A stretch of 64,000 nucleotides of DNA, taken from contig NC_040027.1 of the NCBI RefSeq assembly GCF_000972845.2, positions 10,779,760-10,843,759 on the forward strand, written 5' to 3'. The stretch comes from Larimichthys crocea. Taxonomy: Eukaryota > Chordata > Actinopteri > Sciaenidae. Of this stretch, positions 25,441 to 39,175 are shown piece by piece. Numbering within the stretch: position 1 is the first letter of the stretch; each line of letters starts with the position of its first letter. The position numbers were made by a program, and so were the translations under genes. The notes under the pieces were generated by a model. That model saw only the letters and a program-made list of their open reading frames with translations, was not told the DNA's origin and searched no databases.

Positions 25441-26399
25441 CATGTTTTCTTGACGAATGCTCTTGTGGTGAAGTCAGTGTGACGTTGTCATGCAGCTGCA
25501 ACGAGTCAGTGAGGTCATGGACGGCAAATCATTGTCCACCTCCTGTTTCCTTTTCCTGTCCACAGTCAGTGTTGGTTCCTTTAAACCATGAGATTGCTCT
25601 CTAATGTTGACCAAGTAGGATAAGTTGCCTAAACTTGACCCCCAGCTACAGAGGTAGCAGACTGCGAGTATAACTCAGTATAGACACACTTGAGAACCGT
25701 GAACCAACCAGAAAGAACGTCTCCTTTAGATCAGTCTTAGCCTCAACTTTTATTCAAGATGCATGTTGTTTTTTTCTTGTCAGCCATCACTGTGGTTCTT
25801 TTTGTGTTAGAGTCAACAGAAAAGTGAAAATATTAACTAATAACAACATGCAGAGTCCAATATTTAAGCTATAAACCAAGCGTGATGTTTCCTGTGTGTC
25901 CTTGTAGGGTCAGATCACCTGGATTTCTTAAATACTGCTGTACCAGCTTCTTTAATATTATGTATTGCCTGATATGATCGGGAATCGGAATTGTTGGTAA
26001 AAACAAATGTGAACGGGACATGTACAAATCAACTAGAATACAAGACCGATGCTTTTTTGTGATTTAAAAACATGCCACCGCTGTTCCAACGCAAAGATTC
26101 TCAAACATACGATGCATGACCGCAGATCTGACGGGTCAGGAAGCCTGAGATTCGGGTGAGCGTGCACAATTTTACTTCAGAATAAGAGAGAAAAAACGAT
26201 GGGGGAAAACGGATAATGGAATAACAGGATTGTTTTTTCTATTTTTAACAGTACCAATCAGCAGCCAGTGTTGCATATTCACTCATGTGTGAAGAGCTTT
26301 TGCTGCATCTCCTGATTAGACCACAGTTCCCAAGTCAATTCCCGAGAGACCGTCTTCCTCGGCGACTTACACCGCCCGCACGGCGCTGCCAACCTACAA

Positions 26400-26700
26400 A
26401 GCTTTCATCAAATTCTCTCTCTAATAAATCGAGCTCCTTTTTACCCATCCATCTCAATCTTAATTTTGTACTGCTGGTCATTCTACTGGATCTGTTTATG
26501 TTCCCCTCTCTCACCGCTCTGTCATATTTAACTCACATTACCGCGGCCGTGTTGATAGAGCACCGAGCCCCTTGTGTGCCACTCTCTCCCGCTTTATCAT
26601 ATTCTCTCTCATTTACACCCACTTGCTTCTCACGCTCTCTCTCTCGTTCTGTCTTACATTTTCTTTCCATATCACCCCCTCCTCTCTTTTTCTCCACAGA
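26400..26700 (+). repeat. Pyrimidine-rich low-complexity stretch
   Basis: C/T-biased DNA with repeated ctctct words. It underlies the longest open frame of the window (26285-26803, 172 codons), whose Ser/Leu/Pro/Phe-rich product shows no domain. It ends in ctttttctccacag, which looks like a plus-strand splice acceptor, but no plus-strand exon follows that I can support. Confidence 0.7.
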
Positions 26701-27813
26701 CCGGTGGCTGATTCAATCTCAAGCAATATTGTTTATGAAAAGGCATTTCATTTTCAAAAACCACTTGTGTTTAAGACGCTACGGGGTCCGTCATGTTTCA
26801 TAAATCTCAGCGACGCGCCGGTGTCTTTGAATCCGAGCCAAAATTTACAATCGTATATATATATATATGTTGGTTTATATGCACAAACACAACAGCACTA
26901 ATCAGCTGCTACGTTAAGTGTTTCACAAAAAGCAAAAACAAAAAAAGAAGCAATATATTCTGAAACTTCTCTGGAAAACTAATTTAAAATCACATTACTC
27001 TGATGTAATAAAGTCAAAGTGATTTGATTCAAGGGCCGGCAGTCGATATGAAACATTATCATAAGCTCATTGGACATAATGAGTTACATGATGACCAGGA
27101 TGGCTGAGTGTATCAGCTGGCAGTAACAGGTTTGAATGGCAGAGGAGGGAGGAGGGTTAAAACAGTTCCCAGCAGAGAACTGCTGCTGCTTGGTTGATCA
27201 CTACCTCCCTTCACGCAGAGCAAAAAGTAAAGTTATTATACAGTTTCTGATTCACAGTTAATCCCTGCTGTGAGATTTGGAAAGAGTTTTGTTGTTGTGG
27301 CCAAGATTAACTGTCGCTTGGTCCAAGCAACACAACACAACCCACAACGTAAGCTCATTTATAACTGGAACTCTTATTGTGATTTACAAACGACAGAAAA
27401 CTCAAAATCTACTGTCAGAAGCAGCAAAAATATAACTTAGTTCAACCATCAGTGGTGTTGTTACGTCTTCATTGAAAAATTGAAATGGGCATGGCGACAA
27501 ATAGCGGACGTTAGTGTACCGTATACTGCTTAAATGTTAAGATGTGCTTGGAAGAAAACTGTTACACAGTTAGAAGTTAAAACTCAAAGTTCATTCTTGA
27601 TAAGAACAGAGACAGAACAATACTGTAATACATTCAGAAGCTCCAGAATAACTATTAAGTGGACCTCGAGGTCAGGCTGCTGATTCCAAGGTTAAAAATT
27701 CACTTTGTCTTAGTGCGTACATGATTGTTGGGTTTTGAAGAGGTCTCTGACCAATGACGACTGCAGATTTGTATAAAAAAAGCAACTTTCAATCCAAAAA
27801 TCTGCCACTTTAG

Positions 27814-27903
27814 CTCAACTATATGATCTATAGGGTCATAAATATGTGGAAACACTATCTCAACTATATGATCTATAGGGTCATAAATATGTGGAAACAC
27901 TAT
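27814..27903 (+). repeat. Exact tandem duplication, 2 x 45 bp
   Basis: Units 27814-27858 and 27859-27903 are identical by eye, beginning ctcaactatatgatctatag and ending gtggaaacactat. The unit covers the apparent terminal sequence of the Tc1-like relic. Exact identity, despite decay of the rest of the element, means the duplication is recent or is an assembly slip. Confidence 0.95.
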
Positions 27904-28168
27904 ACTATTTAATGTGAAAATGCCCCTGTGCACAAATCCAGGTTCATAAAGAAGTTTTCTGAAGAACCTCGCTAGTCAGAAGTCTACTGCTCCCAACATC
28001 TTTGGGATAAACCAGAACAGCGAGCCAGAACTTATCGTCCAACCTCAGTGGTCGACCTCATTAATGCTTTAGAAGAGTGGAGGATATATTATCAGCAGAT
28101 TGGAATGAACTGTTCTGGCACTGGGGTGTCCGTACACTTTGTTCCATTGTTCGTATACATAGTGTACA
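27814..28168 (+). mobile_element. Internally deleted Tc1/mariner-type transposon relic
   Basis: The left part (ctatatgatctatagggtca, then aatatgtggaaacac) and the right part (ggggtgtccgtacactttgt, then gtatacatagtgta) resemble the inverted ends of fish Tc1 elements, which read roughly TACACTATATGGCCAAAAGTATGTGGACACC. Between them, from about 27918, runs aatgcccctgtgcacaaatc, which encodes NAPVHKS. It is followed by degraded sequence resembling the end of a Tc1 transposase frame (the CATCTTTGGGAT block and the part read as ARPYRPTSVPDLTNAL in intact relatives). Stops and shifts break it, and most of the roughly 1.6 kb element is missing, so it is a dead copy. The left end is duplicated in tandem. 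Identification is from remembered family sequence. Confidence 0.75.
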
Positions 28169-31100
28169 TCTCTAGCCATCAGCATAGATAAGATGAAAGA
28201 ACAATCAAAAGGATAAATGGCTTCATTTCATGCCTCCGAGGATGTGATGCAAACAATCGATTAAACATGAACAGAGAGATTCTGCTGCCGGCTCCTCCAA
28301 CCCAGTTCAGTCAGAGTCCGACAGCAGCGAGTTGTCAGTTGCTGTTACACCTGTTCAGTGGATTCATGAGCACAATCTGTCACACAAAGGAAACCCCATG
28401 AAGAGATTCTAGTGTGGTCCATCACTAATGTATAAAAAGCAACGTTTGGGACCGCGTCTATTTAGGAAGACATTTTAACATCTGGACGGTCTCCAGTGTG
28501 AAGAAAATAAAAAAATCAACTTCACAAGTTAAGTCTTCAGGCCAGATAAATGACTTTCCAAGACTGTTGGCACTGTTTCCTGTTGTGTCCTATAGGAAAC
28601 AAGAGAAATCTATTTTTCTGTCAGCTGCCACAGTGTTAATGCGGAGTTAAAGACTTTCTCCTCTGACACTTTGTCACTGTCTTTCGTGTCTCAGCTCCGA
28701 GATCCTATGAAGTTTTCCGCCTCCCGTCTGACTGATCTCTTTTCTCTCTCTCCATCTGTTCCCGCTGAGGTCATACGTACCCATACCCATGTTGGATAGA
28801 TTCATACGTAGACATAAATCAGCTTCAAAGGCAACAGATGCTTAAAATGACATTTAAAGAATCAGAAATATCTCTCTCCGTCTGACATGAGAGTGATGCA
28901 TGTTCTTGTCAGCCCCCGATCAATATCATCCGTCTGACGTACCGTCTCAACCGTAAGATGTTGATCAGATTGTTTCATTTAAAATCTCCGTAGCTGCTAC
29001 TTCTTCTACCTTTGTCACGCTGGGTGTAGTGCTGCTCAGTTGGAGGATTTTCTGTGAGACCGATCGATACTCTGCTTGTTTGTGGGAAGCTAAACTGAAG
29101 TTGTTACATCTTCCAAATAAATGTATTATATGATGACGGATTTACGATCAAAGGCGAAGATGAGAGCGTGCCGCCAAGGTCATTTGAGGTATTTTCGACC
29201 TCGCCATCGGTCCTGCTCGTCAGCTTCTACCTTTTCTAACATTTGGGTTTCCGCCTACAGTCGTGAGAGCAGAAGAAGGAGGGAGGAGATGAGTTACGGA
29301 GGCTTTTCTTTGCCGTTATTGAACCATGTCAGAGGAGAAATCTCTTTTCTTTCCCAAAAGGATAGAGAGACAAACTCAATTTGGAGGCAGTTGGTGTATT
29401 GACAAATCACTTTCATTTTCAGGGCCCTGCTGTATAAAAGCCGAAGCAACTAATGGCCCTCATTGGTTAGAGAGATTACAGCTTTCTCTCATTCAGAATA
29501 GATTCTATTTGACGATGAACAAATCAAATGAAAGTGGAACCACTGATTATGTGAAAGCCAGACCATCATTTTCATTGTACAGCTCTTTGTGATGGGGGCA
29601 CACCAGGTTAGTGATGCTACTTTGTTGGAAATTATGACTAAATCTATAATCACAGCTAGTTGTCCCTTTTGTCAATTGAAGCCACAATACGTTAGTCACT
29701 ATTGCTTTGTCAAGTTCCTATTCAAGCAATGCAGGTATGCAGTTTCTAATGATAAATGGCTGATCTGTTAGTTTGAATTAGACACAATGGGTCTTTGATT
29801 TCAAACACGGGAAGTGAGGTTGAGGTTGATTGAGGTCGAAGCTCCGTCCTTGCATGAAACCAGCATCCTCACCAGTTTGTGATCCATGAAAAGCAGCGTC
29901 GTTTCATAGTATCTGATATATTAGCATCCAGGACCAGTTTGCATACAAAGGAAATTCAAGTCCACACAAATCAGCATTGTTAGCTTATGCTCATTGGCTT
30001 CAGAAGGAATGACAGGATGGTGCTGTCGGCAGTACAACCAGGCATGAAAACATTAAATCAGTCAAACCATTTAATCTTAATCTTCAATAATTAATGGAAA
30101 TGGCAACATGAACGAATGCAATATCATCACTTTTTGATGATGATGACGCCATTAAAAATGAAGAATCGTGTCCCGGGCCTACAAATCATATCGTCCAGAT
30201 GTTAGTTAACATGTTTGTTTGGTTCAGACCTCAACAAAAATCTGATTATTTTCCTCTCAGTGAAAAAAAGATGAAAAAATTTGCATTCCAGCTAAAATAT
30301 GGCAACAGCAACATCCGCCAAAATAAACACGAAATGATTCTTTTCATGTTTCATTCAGCCCCAGTTTTATCCAATCCAATCAGACTTTTGCCTTTGGGCA
30401 TCACTCCTACTTGAGTCCCTTGCGTGCCACTCCGGATTTTGAGAAATCTAATGTTTGACACGTCTGCAGACGCAAAGCTGTGATGTCAATCACGGTTTAG
30501 AAGAAGATTTGCATGTAATGTGCAGAGTCACATTACATCAGAGACAATTGTCAGGAAGAAAAGTGGAAGCAACAAAATAAAGCAACTTTTTTGCCAAACA
30601 TCAATCCCACCACGGAGATTCAAACAGGAGCAAGAGGCGGCACTCGAGTACCCACATCAGCATCAATGCACCTGTTGAGGTAGAAGGATGAAAAGAGCCA
30701 GAAAGTAGGTTATGGAAACGCTTTCTTCTCCTCCTCCGCTTCATACGCAGCGTGATATCAGGGGGGATGGAAGACAGACTCAGCCCGCATTTCTTTCATT
30801 ATCTGTTCTATTTCAGTCCATAAATATGTCAAGTCTGTGTACGTTTCAGATGGACTAGTCCCAAGAAAAACAAAGCTTTTGACAAGCCCTGCAAAGGCTG
30901 TTTGGGACCAGAGATGATACTAAAACATCAAAAAGTTATGAAGCCAAGAAAAACTTTCAGTTTATTCGGAGAGACGGCTTGTAATTTCAAATGTATCTGA
31001 ACCAAAACGGCTGCTTTAAAAGCAACATAATAACATGAATTAGGTCATTTATGGTAAAAATGAGTGACAGCGGGGTCAATTCCAAACAAGCATTTAGCCG

Positions 31101-31971
31101 TATGTTACAGGCTGCACTTATGGTACTTATTTAAACTGTCTCTTTATAAACTAGCCAAAGATTCCCTCTATTAGTGAGACAGACAAACTCATTACCATGT
31201 GAAAAGCTGCCAGTCAGTCATACTCGCATTCCCCAGTGACACATGCCAAATGACAAAGTGTGTGTGTGTTCACAGACAGTAGCTTTAATGTGAGGTGACA
31301 ATGGTTTGTTTCTTTTATTATTCGTGTCTGCAGTGTGGTAAGGTTTGATTCTTTCGCCACACCGCTAATAAAAGGCTTTTAGTCCAGCATCAGGCCCATT
31401 TATTACTCAAACTCTGACGAGACTCAGGGCACCGTCTGTGGTTTGAATAAATCAGACAGACAGACAAAGTGAAAAAAAAAAAGGAAAGAAGAAAAACGAG
31501 AGATCACAGAGCGAGCGGGATGGAAATAGCAAAGACAGAAAAAGAAGCAGACCGAGACTAAAAAAAGAGACTCTCTTTTACTATTTGTTGCATTCCTGCC
31601 AAAAGGTTTAACCTCTGAAGCACACTGTACCACCGCACTACAGTTACTTCACGTACAGAGATAAATAAAAGAATTCCAAGGATCGCTGGTATCTCACCTT
31701 AACTTAATACAGAACTACGGCCTCTAGTCAGACATCACCAAAACAAATACTGCAGACTGTGCCGGGCGGTATCGTGGTGTTCAGGCTGGAACAGAACCGG
31801 ACTGTATGCTGACAAAAAAAATGGCATTTTAAACAGCAGTAGAGGGTTTATTTTCTTTATTTTAGGGCTTTAAAGGATATAAAATTGATATAACGACCTC
31901 AAACATGAACATTTCTTTTAACCCTTTACAAATTCAGGTAAAAATCTGTCACATATGTTAATTCAACGTGG

Positions 31972-32059
31972 AATTAATGAAGTTTTATGCTCATTTAGTG
32001 GAAATGAGACACAATAATTAATGAAGTTTTATGCTCATTTAGTGGAAATGAGACACAAT
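31972..32059 (+). repeat. Exact tandem duplication, 2 x 44 bp
   Basis: Units 31972-32015 and 32016-32059 are identical by eye (aattaatgaagttttatgct, then catttagtggaaatgagacacaat). The surrounding sequence is ordinary AT-rich intron. No mobile-element ends were seen. Confidence 0.95.
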
Positions 32060-34359
32060 CTGTAGTGATTTAAGGCTGCAGGATGATTACGGTTCATGCA
32101 GCATGTGTGTTTTATTTAATTTAAGGGCATTTGGCAACTAAACCTACATGGTTATAGTTAGGGAAAGATCGTGCTCATGGTTACAAAGAATAAAGAGGGA
32201 AATATCAGTTCTTAAATGGTTCTACTGTCTTTAATCAGAACTGAACAAAGAATCATCTGAATCAGTTTAGTTCACAAAGATATTTTCGTATTGTTTATGT
32301 TCTAAACTATTAAAACTATTGTGTCAAAGAATTGTTTTTTGTCGTTTAGTTTTTGAGACACCTCTGAGCGTTGTGTAAGTAACCGTTTACTGAAAGGTTT
32401 CTTTAAAACGTCTTCTAAAAGGTTATTTGTGGACCCACAATGACTTGGTATTCTGGACAGTCCCTTTGAAAAGAAATGTGCGAGACACTGCCAGAGTCCA
32501 TCTACACTTGGAAAGTCAAGGCATCCCGTATGGACATTGTTGTAGGAGCCAAGCTGTCAGGCACCACGCTCCCCTGATGCTAACATTCCTCCATATCACA
32601 GCACTGCACTGCCACATTGGACTGGAAACCTCAACAAACCTCCAGCCAGGAGCTGGACTATTTTCACCACAACACCACAAGACGAGAGGACAATGGGCAA
32701 GAGGGAACACAAGACAACACCACGGCTCCCGCTACAGCTTTAATCTCCTCACCTCAGTACGAAACACACATGTAGAGACACACGATCACAAACAGGAGGC
32801 CAAAAAAAAACGACCAATTACAGAGAGGAACCTCTGCTGCTGACACGGTGGTCGCGGGCTGGAATTAAATTACAGCGTGGGCCGAGCCTTTACCGGCTGT
32901 CATGATAAAGTCCTACAGAAGACACAGTAAAGGATTATCACCTCTTACAGGTTTAATTGGCAGTTTAATGAAGTCGCCCACAATGACTGTGACAGGCAGT
33001 AAAGGCGGACATCCTGTTTGTACACATCAAACACACATCAGGGTGAAATATAAGCTTATCATTAGCAGAGTTAACATTTAATAAATCACTCAGAGTGGAC
33101 GACTTCACTTCTCTACTGTATTGACAATGGTAAACTGAGTTTTACAAGAGCAATTAGCATTAGATTAGGGGAACGCCGTCGCTTTTGATGGAGAGTCAAC
33201 TTCTGCTTACACGAACAAAAAGCTTCAGGACAATATCAAACGTTACAAGGGGAGTATTAGTCGGGGAATTAGAAACAGAGGCAACTGCCAACAAGGAAGG
33301 TTTGAAAAGTACCCAGAGGCTGATTCATGGCAGCTTAATAAGAAGATTATAGTCCGACCGTTAGGTAAATAAAGCTTTCAAACCTGAAAGGGGGATTTCG
33401 ACACATGAATATACACTCACGATTCTCCATTTAAAAGATACAGCACTTCAAGGGAGTGGTTATACCCTCTGCAGCCTGAATTCTAATTAATTTTTTAAAG
33501 TATGGAAAACGAGGATGAATTTTTAAAAATGTATTTAATCTCCAGAGTCAATATTTTCTGGTAAGGTACGGCTTACAGCTCCAGTTTGGACGTGTCTGCA
33601 TCGGCTCAACACATCTGGATTTGGGCATTTTCACACATTCCTGTTTGGGGATTTGCTCGAGCTGTGAGAGTCTGTGAACTGATATCTTCGAGTCATTACA
33701 CACATTTCCAGAGGGATTGGAAGTTAGTCTGCACACTTAATTCCATTGCCGATGTATGGTAAGGGGTCATCATCATCCTGTTTGGACAGGCTATATTACT
33801 GCTGCACTTTAAATTCCTTCCTGGAAAGGAAGAAAAATCCATCTCTGAGCACTGCTGCTGAAATGAACCTGCACGGCACGATGCTTTGTTTGCTTTGTAA
33901 AAGAAAAAGTGACTTTAAAGAAGAGAAAATATGATAGTAGGAGGACAGATATAGGAGGATAGGAGTATATGAATATTTATAATCCACTGCATCCACCACT
34001 TCATACTTTTGGCCCAAATGTTACGTTCTGTATGTGTAAAATCCAACCATGTCCACGAGACAATGATAATTGATCATTTTAATGTCCATGATCCCCAGAA
34101 TTTTTCAGAAAGTGGTAAAAAATTGTTCAGCATCTCTCCTCAAATATCTTGTTTTGTCCACAACCCAAAGATATTCAGATTACTGCCATAGAGGACTAAA
34201 GAAACCAGAAATAATTCACGTCTGAGAAGCTAAAATCAAACAATATGGCCGTTTTTATCCCTTATAAATATGATTTGAAGTGTTTAATAATCAACAATAA
34301 ACACTCAGAATCAAAACAGCTGATTAGTTTAACAGTTGCCATCAATTCCCCTCCCCAAT

Positions 34360-34520
34360 CCCACCAATGAGGCGAGTTCAGCTCGAGGTTTCTGTCTGTT
34401 AAAGGAAGTTTTCCTTACCGCCGTCGCCAAGTGTTTGCTCATGGTGGGAATTGTTGTGTCTCTGTAAGATCATGTCTGTTATGATTTGGCGCTATATAAA
34501 TAAAATCAAATTGAATTGAA
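34360..34520 (+). mobile_element. 3' tail of an L2-type LINE (or a SINE sharing it)
   Basis: Matches a fish LINE tail I recognise: gaggtttctgtctgttaaag, gaagttttccttaccgccgt, cgccaagtgtttgctcatgg, tgtctctgtaagatcatgtc, and the end tttggcgctatataaataaa followed by atcaaattgaattgaa. Tails of this kind belong to L2-clade elements such as Maui. Only the last 160 bases or so are present and no reverse transcriptase remains. Confidence 0.65.
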
Positions 34521-36187
34521 GAATTAATCGACTAATAGCTCAAGAAAAAAAAAAACTGTATTTTCTCTGTGGTGCATCGGACAAGGCAGCCAGCCAATCC
34601 TGGCTCATGCATAAAGAAATTGGCTCATTCGGGGACAGAATGATTTATCCACCAGTTTAACACACAAACACACAAAAAAAAACTTCATGCTTTGAGTAAA
34701 GTAAAAAAAAACATTGTTGGCTTCTTGCTCTTAACACACCACTGCAGGCGCCTAAACCACAATTTTCATCCAATGCCAAATAGTCTCTTTTCTCTCTGTG
34801 TTCAGCAGAGTAATGCGTGAACTTCTTCTTCCAGACACATGTGTGCAACAAAGGAAGTTGTGTTTGTGTCTCCTCTTGCCTTGTTACGCCGAGCTTGTGA
34901 GACAGAAAGGGAAAAACAGAGCAGAATCATCTATTGTTTGTCCTGGCAAAGGCCAGTTGCTCATTATCAGCCATTACGGTTGTTTGGATGTGACAGTGGC
35001 TGTTATTTACCACCAGACTGCAAGTCTGAAAATGTGAAAACGCCTGTTATGTAAGCGCCTATCATTGTCCCTTATCACTTGCGTGTCTGGCAGCTTTTGC
35101 GGGCATCGTCTGCTTGTTTGCTGTAGGCAGAGGCAGCGATGCTTTCAGGGTTCAGAGTTTCACTCCCACTGGGGCCATTTTTACTAGAAATGTTATTCAA
35201 TCAGACTAATGTACAACGAGGCACTTTGGACGAGAGCCTCCAGCGAGTAGACATCCAGAATCAGAGACCAAAGCATGAACTCACGCTCTACTTGCAGACT
35301 TTCCTCTCTTGAAAAATGTCTCACCAAGTTTAAGAGCTTTTTTTTTTCTCCGTCCCCCATCATCCGCTGCTAACAATGGCACGGTGGCAGCTGGCCACAG
35401 GGGTCAGTACTTTTTCTCCGTCTATAAAGGCTGCGGTTAAAAGCCGCACGGTAAAGTGGGCATCAGACTGATGACCGCAGCATTCCTGCTCCCTGCAGAG
35501 TCAAGGAAATGGTCTTTTTTTTTTTTATTGTCTTGGACTGCCACCGCTGCCACAAGCTCCCTTATCAGACAGACCCACACACCCCTGCGGCAAAGAGAAA
35601 TGTACATACACATGTACAAGTAGAGACACACACAGCCAAAGAGAGGCGAGCGCACACACCTGAACGAGGATGTTCACAGACGAATGTCAACACTCAAAGA
35701 AAAAAAAGACCAAACAAACACATATAAATAAATATATAAAAATGAAAAGATGCTCCGGGATACACTTTCCCGAGCAGTTGTTCCTCTTCCATTGAGATTA
35801 TTCCACCGAAAAGCCAAACAAAGCCTGAAATAACCTGACGAGGGAAGAACCTGACAGCACACAAACACACACAGCGATGTACCAACTCAGCGTCGTCTCT
35901 GCACCGTTGCTGATACTCGAGACACTTCAAGGCAGAAGAGTTTCCTGTGTTCTGTTCAGCTATCTTATCTCACCGATATAAGAAGCACCAACCAGTCTGT
36001 GCTTGGCTTCATCTACACAGCAGCTGAGGAGGAATTTGTGCGAATACCAGAGCGGTGGTGAGCTATGGCTGGAGGCTCCGTGTTCGACAGTCTTATCAGC
36101 TGTAACGCCGGTTTGCCGGCAGGGAAGGCAAGCTCCGGGGCAGAGAGGCAGGCTTCAACCCTAAATACTTAAAACATGGAAATTAGG

Positions 36188-36240
36188 CCTGCAACTGATG
36201 ATTATTTTCACTAATGATTCATCTGGTGAATTCATAATTT
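36188..36240 (+). mobile_element. Short fragment of the same aatcgatt-rich fish repeat
   Basis: The segment gcctgcaactgatgattatt, then ttcactaatgattcatctgg, resembles the start of a fish repeat that usually reads ggctgcaactaacgattattttcat. Compare the inverted fragment at 25378-25440. Tentative. Confidence 0.35.
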
Positions 36241-39175
36241 CAGAGTCATGACACCTTTAAAGTGTTTTGCCTGTCCAAACAAGAGAAACAGGCTCTCTTA
36301 TAGAGACAAAGCCACAGAGAATTATCCCCAGGCTTTTGGTTTTTGTTTTGTTTGTCTCACCTCTCTGACCAACCTTGTTTCCAGGTGAAGTGGAGTGAAA
36401 AACATCTAGACAGACAGAGTTAGCAGCTAATGATGAAAGTGGAGACCAAAACAGAGCTGCAAGAAGAGGATTGAGACCTAAAACCATGAAATGAGTGCAT
36501 TTCTGCACCTCCCTCGTCTTTTAACAGGTTTTTGCTTAGGCGCCTGAAAGAAAGTCTGTTCGACGACATAAAATATATCAGTAATTACTCCAGTTGTGTC
36601 TTAAAAGAGGCTAACGAGTGGCTAAATGACTACAGATGTTGTCGGGGACATGAAACATCCTCACGCCAAACACAGAAAATGAACGCTGTTGATGTTGAAG
36701 TTAGATTTTACTTTTGGCAATTGTATTAACTCTTCAAACCTCATAAAAGTGGTGTTCATTCGTCAAGAGAAACTTTTGTTCACCACAGACTTGAACTCTT
36801 ATCATCTATTTTCCGTGTCGGCCTACAGAATCCTTTTCATCCCTTCGGGACGAACATTTGTCAGGTTGTATGTTTCACTGTTGTGTTTCCAGCTCGTGTC
36901 CCAGCAGCCAGGAAAAACAACGAATGCTGATTTTCTTTGGTATTTGTTTTCCTAAACGACACGTCCCACTCATGTATGTAAGCGTTTCTCCTTTTATATT
37001 TTGTTAATGGCACGCCCAGCGACCTTGTTCTTCCTCTGTCCGTCCAACACGAACTGTAAACACCAAACTTCCCCTGTCAGACTATTTTTTACCAGATACT
37101 GTGTCTCGTACAGCAGATCATGTTTCCATCTCATTTCATTTGAGTCGAACAAGTCAGAGTTGTAGGCCTGAACGGTCTTGTACTCCATGTATTTCCCATA
37201 GAGTCGTCTCATTAACACTCTGTACTCCCCACAAATACAATTATTTATCCGCCTGTGGGCGATCCAAAGTGGGATGTTCTAGTGCAATCAGTTAGCTTGT
37301 AAATCGAACGCCCCGCACTCCTCTTGTGGTCAACTGACTCGCACAGGGAGGTGGATAAGTGGCCTTATTTTTCACTGAGAAGCCACTGACCTCTGACTAC
37401 AATGAGTACTCTCACTGCGAGAGAAGATTCAACTACATCTGCTTAAATTCACTGTTATTTTTTCGAACATGAGAAGTCTCTCGATGTTTATCCAGCAGGT
37501 CAGAGGACCAGAACATTTCCACTTTCAAAATGCTTTTAAAATCTGACCTAGAGTCACACTCCAAGTCCATTTCATTCTGGGAATCTGCTTTCACTGCACT
37601 GAAAGCTTCATAAACAGGAAAATATCTTTTCACTTACGTAAAATCAAGCTCATACTCATGCCTCACCTACCTGCCTTATAATTATTTTTTCCTTTTTACT
37701 CTTTCCTTTCAAAGCAATTTCTGCGAGCGCTTCATTTACATTCCACTACGGCGCTTATTCAATATGCTCATCACTAAAGCAATCAGGGGAATTCTCGGTC
37801 TCATCTGCAACACGACGCACCGTTTCGCCTGCACTCCATGCAAATGACCCTCTTTGTTCTTCCGCTCTCCAAGTTGGTGGCCAAAATTGGATTTCCCTTA
37901 CGGCGCTCGCTGGTGAATTCAAATGGCTCTGGAGGAGAGGGGGAAGCCCTTTGTCTAAACAAAATTACCAGACTGCTGGAAAGGGAGGGAGCGAGAAAGG
38001 TAAGGCGAGCCGTTTTGCACAAGATTGAATACGAAAGAAAAAAGAAAGATGCCTGAATAGGTTGGAGGTGTGATTCTGCTCCCTCGATCAGAAACATATG
38101 GGGTGGGTAATTGGCAGAAACAGAAAGAAGAAAGATAGAAGAAGCCCAAATTCAGAACGGTGCTTTGCAAAGAATAAGTTTGACGGGACGGGAGACGGAA
38201 AAAAAAGGCAGCCATATCTCTTCTTGTCAGCCTTGCTTCTTCTCCACAGACAAGTATTATTAGATATGGAATAGAGAATACTGCATTAGTGATCCTCAGT
38301 GATCCCCTCCATCAGTGCAGAAAGCTCCAGATAAGACAGGAGTCAAACAATGCAGGAAAATTAAAGTTAAAGCCAGTAAACGAAGAGAAGAAGAAGAAAA
38401 AAAAAGCATTCTCACTCTTAAAGGCAGATAATTAAGTCACGCTTTCTCCTGAATATTCCCCAATAACCCCGGTGTAGTTATCATTCACCTCACAAGCAAA
38501 CATCAGACATTCGACTGAGGCATTTCCATTAGCAAAGGGCATCTTAAATTTCCCCCATCGATGTTTCTCCGGATAAAAACAGGCCTTGATTAGGGGGAGT
38601 TAGGTCGAAGCACTTTGGTGCAGATTAAAAATTCCTTTAATGCCGTTAATATTATTATTCAACTGCTCCACAGAGAGCAGAGTAATCACATTTTCGGGTA
38701 TTCCAAAAAGAGTTTGAAAAATCACAGGGATCCAAATGAATTCCCTCACATCTGGTGACGCCGGCGAACAGACATCGGGTGCGGTTAGTCAGCCTGCAGT
38801 GGAGAGCAGCTGGCTTTTGGAGTTTGCAGGTTTGAATCCAGGTATCTTGTTTATTCAATCAAATGGTTGGTTGCCCAGCAAACAACGCCTTTCATTTGCA
38901 TGAAATTAAATAAACTTTCTGTGCTGTGCCTCTCTCTTTCTCTCTCTCTACACTGCAAGCTTGGTTTGTATAGTGAGGAATCAGATTACCCTTCGTAAGA
39001 GGGTAGGAGACTTTCAAAAGAAAAATGTCTAAGAATAAAACAAAAGAGGCACCTCTGTTCCAGTGTTCTGTCAACCCTGAGCGGTTGCAAATGCTGCCAC
39101 AATCTTACAATGGCAATTGTGGACACTGTGATGTGGGGCCGACCTGGACTCATGCGTGTTCAGCAGAGCACGCAG

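Noticed and set aside
26680..26705. ctttttctccacag on the plus strand, resembling a splice acceptor
   Set aside because: There is no coding segment with family resemblance after it. Such tracts are common in C/T-rich DNA and the host gene is on the other strand.
26285..26803. Longest open frame in the window (172 codons, plus strand)
   Set aside because: It lies on a pyrimidine-rich low-complexity stretch. The product is Ser/Leu/Phe-rich with no domain or recognisable relative, and it is antisense to the nos1ap intron.
32427..32843. 138-codon plus-strand open frame
   Set aside because: Its His/Arg/Thr-rich composition has no motif I recognise, the Met is arbitrary and there is no splice or promoter context. 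It is probably chance.
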